Source of the DNA: Carya illinoinensis
Lineage: Eukaryota > Streptophyta > Magnoliopsida > Fagales > Juglandaceae
Direction: 5' to 3'
Assembly: GCF_018687715.1 (NCBI RefSeq)
Contig: NC_056767.1
Location: 26,523,501-26,587,500 of the forward strand
DNA length: 64,000 nt
Below, in pieces: positions 13,601 through 24,409 of the stretch. The notes below the pieces were generated by a model. That model saw only the letters and a program-made list of their open reading frames with translations. It made no database searches and was not told where the DNA came from. The translations under genes were made by a program, and so were the position numbers. How positions within the stretch are numbered: the first letter of the stretch is position 1; each line of letters begins with the position of its first letter.

Positions 13601-14767
13601 ACTGGTTTCATTGATGCCTCTCAACCTCGTCATGTCTGTCATCTTCAGAAATCTATTTACGGACTGAAACAAGCTCCAAGGGCCTGGTACCGTGCCCTTC
13701 ATGATTGTCTTTGGAGTCTCAATTTTCTGAAATCAGCATCTGATCCCTCTCTATTTATTTACAAACGTCGGGACATTGTGGCTTATTTTCTAGTCTACGT
13801 TGATGATCTTATACTTACTGGAAATAATTCTGTTTTTCTCTCCTCTGTCATCAACAAACTTGGTTCCCAGTTTTCACTCAAAGACCTCGGGCAGCTTCAT
13901 TTTTTTCTGGGCATTGAAGTTCTTCCCACCACTCAAGGTCTCTTCCTCTCACAGCATAAATATGTACGGGATCTTCTTCAGAAAACACAAATGGAGGGAG
14001 CCAAAGATGTGACTACTCCCCTTGCCACCACAAGACGCCTTCAACTCAAAGATGGCTCACGTTTAGTTGATAGCACCATGTATCGGAGTGTCATTGGAGC
14101 TTTACAGTATCTCTCCCTCACATGGCCCGACATTGCTTTTTCCGTGAATAAACTTGCCCAGTTCATGCACAATCCAACTGAACTTCACTGGGTTGCCGTT
14201 AAACGACTGCTGCGCTATCTCAAAAACACTCTCTATCATGGGATTCATCTTAAACGAGCCTCCACTTCTCATCTCCTTGCTTACTCAGATGCCGACTGGG
14301 TTGGAAACTTCGATGATCACACGTCTACTTCGGCATACATTATATTTCTTGGAGCAAATCCCATTTCGTGGAGCACCCGAAAATAGAGAGCTGTAGCTCG
14401 CTCTTCCACGGAAGCTGAGTATCAGGCGCTTGCTAGTGCAACGTCTGAAATTGCCTGGCTACAATCACTCTTCCGTGAGCTTGGTCTCAAACTCTCATCT
14501 ACTCCTAAGCTCTTATGTGACAATATTGGTGCTACCCAACTCAGCCTCAACCCCGTACTTCACTCTCGCATGAAACACATTGCCATCGACTTACATTTTG
14601 TATAGGACTATGTCAGTAAAGGCCTACTCAACGTTGCACACGTTTCTACTCATGATCAGCTAGCTGACTTAGTGACTAAAGCACTCTCTCGGCAACAATT
14701 TCAACTTCTGAGGTCTAAGATCGGTGTTGCTGATGGGAGCACCATCTTGAGGGGGCGTAATGGATGA
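10659..14767 (+). pseudogene. Ty1/copia gag-pol polyprotein, broken by point mutations
   Basis: Domains in order: gag (about 10740-11360), zinc knuckle CQFC-x4-H-x4-C near 11489-11530, protease DSGASHH near 11609, GAG-pre-integrase (WHNRLGH near 12009), integrase (TDVWGP, SDNGGE near 12385, EQNGVVERR near 12469), reverse transcriptase (YVDDLIL near 13797) and RNase H (DADWVG near 14288, STEAEY near 14407). The likely ATG at 10659 is put out of frame by one extra T near 10671-10674. In-frame stops lie at 11369, 11423, 12500, 14384 and 14603. By family comparison most were Arg CGA to TGA or Gln CAG to TAG, all C-to-T. The final stop is inside the 3' LTR at 14765-14767. Confidence 0.93.
14747..14757 (+). 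promoter_or_regulatory. Polypurine tract of the second copia element
   Basis: TTGAGGGGGCG lies directly before the 3' LTR start at 14758, inside the last codons of pol. Confidence 0.8.
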
Positions 14768-15011
14768 TCACGATCATCACTCACATTTGATCTCAATCTT
14801 GCACAGATCAAGGAGCAAATCAGCTTACCATCCATACTTGGCAACCTACAATCCCGTGTATACAGCAGTGTAATTCTTAGCTTTATTTGTAAATGTTATG
14901 GCAGTAATTACTTGCCTTATTTGTAAACGTTAGCTATGTATAAATAGGAATATTTTGTAATACAAAGTGTGGTTGAATAACAAAAACACCAACATGTTTC
15001 AAATCTCTATA
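14758..15011 (+). repeat. 3' LTR of the second copia element
   Basis: 254 bp, matching the 5' LTR at all but six positions and followed by the GCTTT target duplication. Confidence 0.95.
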
Positions 15012-15156
15012 GCTTTCACATTTTTATATATCAATCAATCCCTTTCACATGTTTTTATCTGTGTCTTGTTTTATCTCTTTCATTCATTTTTGACAATAGG
15101 CTTCCAGCTTATTGGACCCTACCTCATTTTATATACAATAAATCTTACAATAAATA

Positions 15157-15957
15157 ATGCATTTACTCATAGTTAGATGGACAGCCCCACCTAAAGGGTT
15201 CTATAAGGTAAATTGGGACACTGCATTGTGCAAAAGCAACACTTTGGTGGGTATTGGAATTATTGTTAGGGACTATGAAATGCAAGTTAGTGCAGCCAAA
15301 AGAATGACAAGATCTTTCACTCAGGATCCACATATTGCCACTACAAGAAAAAGTATTTATTGCAGCAATCTTTATTATATTGCAAATATAATTGCCAAAA
15401 TAAGTCACTTTTTACAGCGATTCAAAATTCGTCGGAGGCTTTAAACCCCAACTTGCGATTTAAATGGAGTGGTGCCCTTATTGAATTCATTTGCAGCGAT
15501 TCTTAAGTTATTACAGCGATTTATTTTGCCGCAAAAAGAAAAAACATCTTGCAGCATGCCAAAATTCATCGCAACTTGGTCTGGGGCGGGAAAACTCACG
15601 AAATGTCTCCACCCCCCCCTCCCCCCTGTCGCGAACCAGCTTAGCCATGCAGAAGCCTTTAGGGCATGCCAAGCTGTTATGTTTGCTCAAGAGATTGGAC
15701 TTAGGAAGATTATATTGGAAGGAGACTCATTAGCAATGATTAACAACATTAACCAAAGTGAAGAGAGCTGCAATAAAACTAGGCCTTTAATATGGGATAT
15801 CAGATTTCTATTGGCACAAATGGAAGAATGGAAAGCAGTACACATGAGAACAGAAGCCAATTTTGTTGCTCACATATTAGCAAAAAATGCTCTAGAAGTT
15901 AGTGAGGATATTGTTGAGTTGGAAGTTTGCCCATCATGTATTGTTTCTCTTGATTAA
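15157..15957 (+). pseudogene. RNase H-like (RVT_3 family) remnant, interrupted by an insertion
   Basis: Two reading-frame pieces together form an RVT_3-type RNase H domain like those at the 3' end of plant LINEs. The first (to about 15338) has WTAPPKGFYKVNWDTA and GIIVRD; the second (from about 15651) has AEAFRACQA, ILEGDS, RTEANFVAH and a CPSC-type tail ending at a TAA. They are separated by 309 bp starting CACTACAAGAAA and flanked by TGC on both sides. Removing the insert joins the frame through the conserved Ala-Glu-Ala that carries the catalytic Glu. No poly(A) tail follows (a T-run is at 15979-15993). It is more likely a 3' LINE fragment than a host gene. Confidence 0.7.
15339..15647 (+). 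mobile_element. CACTA terminal fragment inserted in the RNase H-like sequence
   Basis: It starts with CACTACAAGAAA, the terminal repeat shared with the CACTA elements at 34415 and 51822, and carries their subterminal motif (GCAGCGATT, ACAGCGATT, TTGCCGC). A TGC lies on both sides (15336-15338 and 15648-15650). The right end does not read as TTGTAGTG, so the 3' terminus is lost or rearranged. A GGCGGGAAAACTCAC stretch near 15588 resembles 34670 in the larger CACTA. Confidence 0.65.
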
Positions 15958-17223
15958 GGTTATCAATGAAGTGATTCTTTTTTTTTTTTTTTAAATATCT
16001 TATAGTTCTTTCAAATTTGAAGAGCTACTATTTATTAAGCAAATGTGTTTTTTATACAATTTTAAATGTTTTTTTTTTCTTTTACCTTAGTTTAAATGTT
16101 ACAGAATTGAAAAAATAAAAGCTATATTAAGTTGAAGGTTGATACTTTGTAGAGGACTTTGGTCACGTTCAAGGTACAATATTGTGGGAGATTAATGTTT
16201 TTTTAAACTAGCTTTTGTGAATGTGCTTTCTTGCAAGTGTTTTTTGTTTTTGTTTCTTTTTTGATAACTTGCTACTGTTAAATGATCATAATAGGGACTA
16301 CAAATATCATGTTGGTGCATATATATTAGTGCCCTGGACGTGCAAAATAATACCAAAGGATTAATAAAATTATATTGAAAGAAATGCTTTAATTTGAGAA
16401 TCAATAATTTAAGTATCAAATTAAATTATTAATGTACATATGATTAGTGTAATTGTAAAATATGAAAAATTAATTAAAAAATATTATTATTAAAAAAAAT
16501 TATATTATTATTTATTATTTTGATAAATCCAATAGCTAATCCAATGTGAGGTTATGGATATGAAGGTTTTTTATTTATAGAAAATATGTACTTTTCATCA
16601 AATTTTAAAGATAGTTTTGATAAAGCTAATGTGGATGCTCTAGATGTATGTAAATGAAATCATAAGAAATTTCAAAATACTTAAACATGCCCTTAATCTT
16701 TTTTGTCATATAATTAATTAGGTAAAAGCTATTTGAACGAGAATTTTTATCAATAAAAGTGATCGATTGTTTTTTTATATTTAATAGTTAAAGAAATGAT
16801 TATTAGTAAATTGAATTTTTTTTTTAATTTTAAAAATTATTTAAAAATGTGTACCAAATTATTGAAATAAAAATAAAAAATTCATTTGCACTTGTCGGTA
16901 CAATGCAAGGAACGATTCTCCATCCCCTAGCATTGTCCAATTAATTATATAATTAGTATTATACCTTTCACAATTATTCTTTCTTTTTTTTTAATATAAT
17001 TTATTAAAAAATAATTTAGATTAAATGTATATTATCAATAAATAATTACTATCTCTTTTATTAAGATAAGTCTTGGTTTGATTCCTAACTTTTACCAAAT
17101 CATAATGAAGACCCTTAATTTAGTTTTTATAAATTTTTGTAAAAATTTTATGTGCAGTCATTTTTACGTATTCTTTGTACATTTTATTAATGTAATTGGT
17201 TATGTCATTTCTTTTTAGTTTTA
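15958..17223. other. AT-rich intergenic stretch
   Basis: No gene seen. AATGTGGATGCTCTAG near 16629-16644 resembles the right end of a Tourist-like MITE, but I could not find its left end. Confidence 0.4.
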
Positions 17224-17378
17224 CTACGTACAAGCAAAGTCACGTACTAATCTGCGTACCAATACTGTTTCCTTCATATTCAAAATTTAAATTAGCACTG
17301 TTTTAAATAAAATCTATTTTTTGACCAATCACATTAGATTATTGCATATATTAGTGCGCAGTTGTACTTACGACTATA
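17224..17378. mobile_element. MITE copy 1 (GCRCACTAATCT terminal repeats)
   Basis: About 155 bp. The left end (TACAAGCAAAGTCACGTACTAATCTGCG) and the inverted right end (AAGTACAACTGCGCACTAAT) are imperfect terminal inverted repeats of ~33 bp around an AT-rich core with CCAATCACAT. A clear second copy lies at 56705-56855. No ORF. The superfamily is not decided. Confidence 0.65.
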
Positions 17379-17395
17379 TTTTTTTTAATATAAAA

Positions 17396-18783
17396 TGTGA
17401 TACCTCGTTTTTACGTATATTTTTATTGAATGAGTATTTTATTTAATTAAAATATTAGTTCTTTTATTTTAAATTTATCTAATTTTAATTGGATTTATTT
17501 AGTTGTGAAATTTATTTTGTGGTGCTTTCTTAATATTAATTATTGTTTTGAGTTTAAATTGTTGTTTAATTTATTTTAGTTTATTTTTGGATTTAAAATT
17601 TTGTTGTTAGTTTTTACTAGTTATTTATTATATTTTAGCTAGGTATTGTGTTTAAATTATTTTATTCGATTTATAGCTTTTAAAGTTGCTTTTGTTGGAT
17701 TAGTTTTCTAGACCACAGAGGTGAGGACTGGACCTCATTTCTTTTCCCCATCTTTTCATTTTTCTCTTTTTTTTTTTCTTCTTCCTCTTCTTTTCTCTTA
17801 TTCTTTCTTTTTTTCCCCACTTTTTCCCCCGTCCCCGCTCTCCCACGCGACGCTCTCCCTTCTCCCTCTCCGAGCCGCTGTTTGCCCCCACGAAGTCCAC
17901 CAAGCCTCACGATTTTCTCCACCTTCCGCCGCCATCATTCCACCTTCGGACACCACATCTTCACCACTTCATTACCGACCTCTTACTGACTTAAACCACT
18001 CATTTTCAGCTCCAATCCGTCGCCGGAGCAGCCCCCATGAGCTCAACTCCGGTTTGAGCTTTTTGGCCTTCCACTGCCGTTTTCGCAGCCACCTACTGCC
18101 AACCCTCACTTCCACAAGTTTCATAAACACCTTTAAGCTATTTCCTATCAATTTCAAGCCTTGGTTTATCCTCATTCAAAAGTGGGTATTTTATAATCCA
18201 CGGCCACAGTGTTTTTACACTGTTACATTGTTTTTCTTCTGTCTTTTGTAGCTCATTGATCATTCAAAAATTATTATATAGCGCTGTAAGTATTTTTGAG
18301 AAAGATTATTTTTATATCTCATTCATATGGCATCTTTTTATGCATATTGTTGATTTTAATATATTTTTATCTTGTGGTATTTGGATTATTACTTACCTAT
18401 GGCACCATTTTTGATACCATAAATATTGATGCAGAGGTTGAGGAAAAGGAGGAGGTTGAGCCTGAGGAGGTGGCTCCGCCAGATTATTGATTTGGAGTTG
18501 CATGTTTACTTTTGAAAATTATTTTCCTTGCCTTTATTTTATATAATTTGGATTTGAGACAACGTTGAAACTTATAGTATTTTATTATGCTTGTTTTAAG
18601 CAAGTTGTATTTAAACAAAAATTATGGTATTTAGTTGAAGGGTTTTTTATTACCTTTGTGTTATTTTATGTACATGTATTGCTTGTACACACACTACTTG
18701 GTGATGGGATGCATGACCCATGTTGTCACCATCCTAACGCCTTGATTTCCATGTGTCCGTACGTCGGAGTTGGGGGCGTTACA
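17396..18783 (+). repeat. Solo LTR (Ty3/gypsy-like)
   Basis: A 1388-bp block opens TGTGATACCTCG and closes GGGGGCGTTACA, with the 5-bp duplication TAAAA on both sides (17391-17395 and 18784-18788) and no internal coding region. This is the pattern left by LTR-LTR recombination. The middle has a long pyrimidine tract (about 17730-17830). The first ~900 bp are related to the inverted copy at 47640-49030. Open frames inside it (17721-18251, 18296-18490) look like chance or LTR-leader sequence. Confidence 0.85.
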
Positions 18784-18788
18784 TAAAA

Positions 18789-19130
18789 TAACTATTTAGC
18801 CAGTCACATCAGTGGAGTACACAAAAATGACTGTATGTAGTAGAACTCAAATTTTTATAACGACCATACTTTCAAAGTCTAGGGATGGCAATTTCTTTCC
18901 GAGTTTAGATCAAGTCAAGTTAAATTTATTTTATGTGTAATTCAATCTAAATGCGGTTGATTTGGTTAATTTAGTTAAATTTCTCAGCCTTAATCCACCA
19001 ATTATTGTATCATATTTGTATTCTGTTCATAAATTGTAATAAAAACTAACAATTTTGAAGGTAATATATCTGATTTGATTTGTGTCAAATTGATTTTAAT
19101 GTGAATCAACACTAACCCGACCCAATTTTT
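18789..19130. other. AT-rich intergenic stretch
   Basis: No gene seen. CTAGGGATGGCAATTT near 18882 resembles hAT-type termini, without a partner. Confidence 0.35.
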
Positions 19131-19154
19131 TTGCTTAATATACATATTTTTTTT

Positions 19155-19247
19155 AATATAGGGGGTGAGGGGTTTCAAACCCAGATTTTTCATTTAAAGA
19201 ATCAGGTCATATGCCATTAAGCCATTAGACTCTTGACCGTTTGCTTA
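19155..19247 (-). repeat. Possible tRNA-derived SINE fragment
   Basis: On the minus strand TGGCTTAATGG resembles an A box and GGGTTTGAAACCC a B box about 45 bp further on. The sequence does not fold into a tRNA that I can see, so this is a repeat and not a tRNA gene. Confidence 0.35.
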
Positions 19248-19914
19248 ATGAATTAGGTTCTCAACTCTAACTTACAATTTTGTATGAAAAAATTAGCCCC
19301 CCTAATATTTACCTTTCCAATACATGCAACTAGGAGTGTCAAGAAATATTAGAAAACTGATCAAAACGACCGAACCGAGGTTCAATCTGGCTTGTAATTG
19401 ATCCAGTCTAGTATTAATTTTAATATTTTGAAAATAGATTTAAACCGAACCAAACCAGTATATCATATATATATATATATATATTTAATTTCTTATATTA
19501 TATATATATAATTATATAATTTTTTATATTATATTATATGCTAAATTGCTCAGCACTATTCACAATTTTTGTGTTCTTTGTGTGTACATATATATATATA
19601 TATATATGCATGTATTAAATAAATAAAATTATATTTGCAAACCATGTAGAGAATGCATAATCTAGTAATCTACACCGACTTGCAAGTCGAGGATTTCTTA
19701 AAAATTGAAAATAATTGAAACAAATAAAAAAGAAGAAAGAGATACTGACGCCGATGGATCAATATAAAATATAATAGAAAGTAAGAAAAGAAGAAGATAA
19801 AGAAACCTAATTTAAGGATTGACTACCATGCAAACAAGGTCCGAGAATTCTGACATAATTAAGGTAAATATTGAAAATCAAATTTCTTAAAATGATAAAT
19901 ATAATTATTTGGAA

Positions 19915-19948
19915 AATAATCAAATCAAATCATTGATTTGATTTTATC
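19915..19948 (-). promoter_or_regulatory. Conserved AT-rich palindrome 3' of the peptide gene
   Basis: AAATCAAATCATTGATTTGA forms a near-perfect dyad about 200 bp after the stop codon of gene A. It recurs 3' of genes B (about 33950-33980) and C (about 53822-53850). It could act in transcript 3' end formation; that is inference. Confidence 0.4.
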
Positions 19949-20135
19949 TCTAACAATCACCGTTACAAAGCAAAATTAACGAAGTAGATAGACCTATAAA
20001 AGAAGCAAACTTCCATATGCATGCATATCACAGCTACAAGAAATAGGACTATGGGGGGCGAAAATAAAAATCGTTGCAAATTAGGTTGCATATATGGAGG
20101 CTAGATCATCTCTCTTGCAAATTAATCAGTAATGT

Positions 20136-20472
20136 TCATGGCCTTTTTGATTCGTCTCCAACAGGTGATAATGGCGGAGCCTCACTCACGATATTGGCCT
20201 CGCGACCTTGATGATTATAAGCAAGACCATTCATGCTTTTCATTATCCGACCACGATATTGTTGTCCTCGCGACCTAGACAGTTGATCTGTTTCGATTAT
20301 GATACTGTATGTACAAAATAAAACACAATATTTGAGAGGAAACCCATGAAGTAATTAACTAATTACAATAATATTTGCTAACTAATTACAATAATACCTA
20401 CCGGCAATAGGAGGCATGAAAGAGGAGAAAAACACACAACCCTCCTAAAAGAAACCACAATGTAAGTCTCAT
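20136..20472 (-). CDS. Small predicted secreted peptide precursor, copy A (79 aa, two exons)
   Basis: Exon 1 is 20402-20472 and exon 2 is 20136-20304; the 97-nt intron has a GTAGGT donor and an ACATACAG acceptor. Exon 1 encodes a hydrophobic signal peptide (MRLTLWFLLGG then LCVFLLFHASYC). Exon 2 opens with IIIETDQLS, continues Arg/Gln/Gly-rich, and ends PPLSPVGDESKRP before a TGA. There is no Cys after the signal peptide. A TATA box (TATAAAA, 20538-20544) lies 66 bp upstream of the ATG. Two short Gly-Arg-Glu or Ser-Arg-Gly modules in exon 2 are similar at DNA level, suggesting an internal duplication. A short Pro/Lys/Arg tail is typical of processed plant signalling peptides, but it matches none of CLE, CEP, IDA, PIP, RGF or PSK as I know them. 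Copies B and C support the gene model. Confidence 0.72.
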
Positions 20473-20537
20473 GATCTCTGATCTCGATCCTAGCCTTCGT
20501 GTCCTCTAAGTTAGAACAGCACAAAAGGTTGAGGTCA

Positions 20538-20544
20538 TTTTATA
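20538..20544 (-). promoter_or_regulatory. TATA box of peptide gene A
   Basis: The minus strand reads CCCTATAAAATGACC, with TATAAAA 66 bp from the ATG. The same place in copy C reads TATGGAA. Confidence 0.6.
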
Positions 20545-21320
20545 GGGAATAAATACATATATATATATATATATATACACACACATACAAAAGAAAGTAC
20601 AGGGAAGGAATTGGAGAAGTCATGGTCTTGGCAAGACTTTGATGTCAAAAAAAAAAAAAAAAAAAAGGTATTGGCAAGAATTTTTAGAAAAAATAAAAAT
20701 TAAAGAAAGGATAATGTTAGAATGACAACAAAATGTGCAAATTAGTATAAATGAGTTTTTTTTTTTTTTTCCTTCAATTATTTTTTAAACATCCTTAACA
20801 ATTAAGAAAAAATAAAAAATATATATAAATTCACTAATAATCACTTCTTTAACCATTAAGAAATATATATATATATATATATGAGTGGACATATTTGGTA
20901 GACATATTTAATAGTCATACTATCATTTTCTTTTTATGAAATGCTTGGTATATACAATATTATATAAATAGTTTTACATAGCTATATGGTTTAATTGGTT
21001 AACTAGATTTTAAAGTTCTTTTTATTATAAAATAGATCTGACATATTATATTAAGTTACGATATCATTGTTTTCTTATATAAACTAGATCTTCAAAATTT
21101 AGAACTTTTTATTTTCATTTTTTATTTTTTTCTAACTACCAAAACGTAATTGACACCCATGACTGACCTCATATATATATAGTATGAAGGAAAGTAGTAA
21201 AGTGAGGACCAGATGACTCGAGCACTAGATAAGATAACTACTATTAATAAATAATAAAAGTAATGACTAGATGACCTTATAAAGCTAGGTTCTCCTTTTA
21301 TAGATCAAGAAATATATATT

Positions 21321-21352
<32 letters not shown>

Positions 21353-21794
21353 ATTGGAGTAATGCTACTAGATATATACAATCGTAAAGTTGGCAAGTGT
21401 CGTGTAATCTTTTCGAAAGAGAGTGAGATTTATTGATAAAAAATTATTTTGTTATCATGTGGATCCTCTTATTTACTCATTTTTTCAAAAAGATTACGCG
21501 GTGTTTGTACATTTCATAACTACAAATATCATTTCTCATATAATATTTGATAACATCCTTCAAAGTCTTCGTAAGTTTTCTCGAGAGAATGGATCAACTC
21601 TTTGAATACAAAATATGTAGACTTCCTTTATGCGAATTAACGCATACGAAATGAAATGGATGCAACAAAAAGTCAAAAAATGATAAACTTATTACTATTT
21701 TACAACTCCATTCTTTTTTCCTTTTATAATCAAATATGTTTCATTAATAAAGAAGATCAGTATATAGTTTTACAACTCCATTTTAAATTAAAGT

Positions 21795-24272
21795 TAGAGG
21801 ACCTACGCGCCCTTTTTTCATGGCACCGCAAGCTACTAAACCTTGTCTTTGGTGTTTTCGGGTCGGCATAGTTTGAAGACCTACGCACCCTTTTTTCATT
21901 GCACCACAAGCAGCTAAGGCTTGAATTTGGTATTTAGGGTCAGCGTGGTCTGTAATCCTGTGCGCCATTTTTTTCATGGCACCGCAAGCTGCTAAGGCTT
22001 GCCTGTGGTGTTTAGGGTCATCGTGGTCTGAGGACCTACACGCCTTTTTCTCATGGCACCGCAAGCTGCTAAGACTTGCCCCTGGTGTTTAGGGTCGGCG
22101 TGGTCTGAGGACCTGCGCCCTTTTTTCATGGCATCGCAAGCTGCTAAGGCTTGCCTTTGGTGTTTGGGACCTACGTGCCCTTTTTTCTTGGCACCGCAAG
22201 CTACTAAGACTTTCCTTTGGTGTTTAGGGTCGGCGTAGTCTGAGGACCTGCGTACCCTTTTTTCATGGCACCGCAAGCTACTAAAGCTTGCCTTTGGTGT
22301 TTTCGGGTCAGCGTGGTCTGAGTACCTACGCACTCTTTTTTTATGGCACCGCAAGCAGCTAAGGCTTGACTTTGGTTTTTAGGGTTGGCGTGGTTTGGGG
22401 TCTTGCGCGCCCTTTTTTCCTGGCACCACAAGCTACTAAGGCTTGCCTATGGTGTTTAGGGTCGGCGTGGTCTAAAGACCTGCGATCTCTTTTTTCATAG
22501 CATCGTAAGCTACTAAGGCTTGCCTTTGTTGTTTAGGGTTGGCGTAGTCTGAGGACCTGCGCCCCCTTTTTTCATGGCACCGCAATCTACTACAGCTTGC
22601 CTTTGGTGTTTTAGGGTTGGTGTGATCTGAGGACCTACGAGCACTTTTTTCATAGCACCGCAAGTCCTAAGGCTTGCCTTTGTTGTTTAGGATCGGCGTG
22701 GTCTGGAGACTTACGCGCCATTTTTTCATGGCACCGCAAGCTGCCAAGGCTTTCCTTTGGCATTTAGGGCCAGCGTGGTCGGAGGACCTACGCGCCATTT
22801 TTTCATGGCACAGCAAGCTACTAAGGCTTGCCTTTAGTGTTTAGAGTCGGCGTGATTTGGGGACCTACACGCCCTTTTTTCAAGGCACTGCAAGCTGCTA
22901 AAGGTTGCCTTTGGTGTTTAGGGGCGGCGTGGTCTGAGGACCTGCATCCCCTTTTTTCATGGAACCACAAGATGCTAAGGCTTGCGTTTGTTGTTTAGGG
23001 TTGGCATAGTTTGAGGACCTACGCCCCCTTTTTTCATAGCACCGCAAGCTGCTAAAGTTTGCCTTTGGTGTTGTAGGGTCGACATGGTCTGAGGACCTAT
23101 GCGCCCTTTGTTCATGGCACCGCAAGCAGCTAAGACTTGACTTTGGTGTTTAGTGTCATTGTGGTCTAGGGTCCTACACGCCCTTTTTTCATAGCACCGC
23201 AAGCTACTTGGGCTTGCCTTTGGTGTTTAGGGTCGACGTGGTTTGAGGACCTACACCCCTTTTTTTCATGGCACCGCAAGCTGCTAAGGCTTGCCTTTGG
23301 TATTTAGGGTTGGTGTGGTCTGAGGACCTACACGCCCCTCTTTCATGGCACCACAAGTTGCTAAAGCTTGCCTTTGGTGTTTAGGGTCGGCGTAGTCTGA
23401 GGACCTCCTCGCCCTTTTTTTCATGGCGCTGCATGCTGCTAAAGCTTGCCTTTGGCTTTTTAGGGTCAATGTGGCCTGAGGACCTACGCGTCCTTGTTTC
23501 ATTGCACCGCAAGCTGCTAAAGTTTGCCTTTAGTGTTTTAGGGTCAGCGTGGTCTGAGGACTTACGCGCCCTTTTTTCATGGCACCGAAAGCAACTAAGG
23601 ATTGACTTTAATGTTTAGGGTCAACGTGGTCTGGGGTCCTGCAAGCCCTTTTTTCATGGCATCGCAAACTACTAGGGCTTGCCTTTGGTGTTTAGGGTCG
23701 GTGTGGTTTGAGGACCTATGTGCCCTTTTTTCATGGCGCCGCAAGCTGCTAAGGCTTGCCTTTGGTGTTTGGGGTCGGCGTGGTCTGAGGACCTACGCGC
23801 CATTTTTTCATGGCATCACAAGCTGCTAAAGCTTGCCTTTGGTGTTTAGGGTTGACGTAGTCTGAGGACCTACTCGCCCTTTTTTCATGGCACCGCACGC
23901 TACTAAAGCTTGCCTTTGGTTTTTTAGGGTTGGCGTGGTCTGAGGACCTACACGCCCTTTTTTCATGGCACTGCAAGCAGTTAAGACTTGACTTTGGTGT
24001 TTAGGATCAACGTGGTATGGGGTCCTGCACACCCTTTTTTCATGTCACCACAAGCTACTAAGGCTTGCCTTTGGTGTTTAGGGCCAGCGTGGTCTAGGGA
24101 CCTACGTGCCATTTTTTCATAGCATCGCAAGCTGCTAAGGGTTACCTTTGATGTTTAGGGTCGGCGTGATGTGAGGACCTATGCACCATTTTTTCATGGC
24201 ACCACAAGCTACTAATACTTGCCTGCCTTTGGTGTTTAGGGTCGGCGTGATTTGAGGACCTACGCGCTCTTT
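21795..24272 (-). repeat. Minisatellite array, ~77-bp unit, about 32 copies
   Basis: Diverged tandem units of 76-78 bp, each carrying CATGGCACCGCAAGCTGCTA, TTGCCTTTGGTGTTTAGGGT and GTCTGAGGACCTACGCG (plus strand). It begins directly after segment A and ends a few bases before the 3' part of the Tat-lineage element, on the element's 3' side. A variant trio (a unit with an extra base in the TTTAGGGT box, then a unit with CTTGACTTTGG and GGGGTCCT, then a CTACTAGG/CTACTAAGG unit) recurs near 21835, 22285, 23055, 23520 and 23905, so there is higher-order structure. The many minus-strand frames here are repeat translation, not genes. Confidence 0.93.
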
Positions 24273-24409
24273 TTTTATTGCCTGCATTGGATCAATATTT
24301 TTCCATGGGAACTCTTTTCATTGTAGAGAAATAATAATAAAGCGCACTATGCTCATAAATAGTGATAATGCAAGTTTTGACAAAATGTAAAGGAAAAGGG
24401 GAACAATAC

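Larger units (their letters stand above)
10355..15011 (+). mobile_element. Complete Ty1/copia retrotransposon with TA...TA LTR ends
   Basis: Two 254-bp LTRs enclose gag-pol. The 5-bp duplication GCTTT is at 10350-10354 and 15012-15016. The primer binding site TGGTATCAAGAGC begins directly after the 5' LTR. With this duplication the LTR ends are TA...TA instead of TG...CA, one of the non-canonical classes known mostly from copia elements. The LTRs differ at six sites (five transitions, one transversion; 2.4%), which points to a fairly recent insertion. Coding capacity is broken by point stops, so it would need help to move. Confidence 0.95.
19580..21794. repeat. Duplicated segment A
   Basis: The segment aligns by eye with B (33605-34414), D (49022-49858) and C (51703-55880). 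Shared blocks include TGCATGTATTAAATAAATAA, GCATGCATATCACAGCTAC, the peptide gene, and GAGAGAATGGATCAACTC. It ends abruptly at the minisatellite. It is the uninterrupted version: it lacks the CACTA found in C and the insertion found in D. AT microsatellites sit near 19585-19606, 20553-20588, 20865-20882 and 21318-21352. Confidence 0.85.

Noticed and set aside
17721..18251. 176-aa open frame on the plus strand
   Set aside because: It lies in the pyrimidine tract and body of a solo LTR with a perfect target duplication. No domain is seen.
19155..19247. tRNA gene
   Set aside because: Only A- and B-box-like motifs are present; no cloverleaf, no acceptor stem. Kept as a possible SINE fragment.
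21783..24032. Many 60-120 aa minus- and plus-strand frames (CHEKRARRSS-like)
   Set aside because: They are translations of the 77-bp minisatellite. The unit is not a multiple of three, so the same DNA is read in rotating frames.
21795..24272. Possible CRISPR-like array because of regular repeats
   Set aside because: There are no unique spacers, the whole unit repeats with substitutions, and the context is a plant genome.
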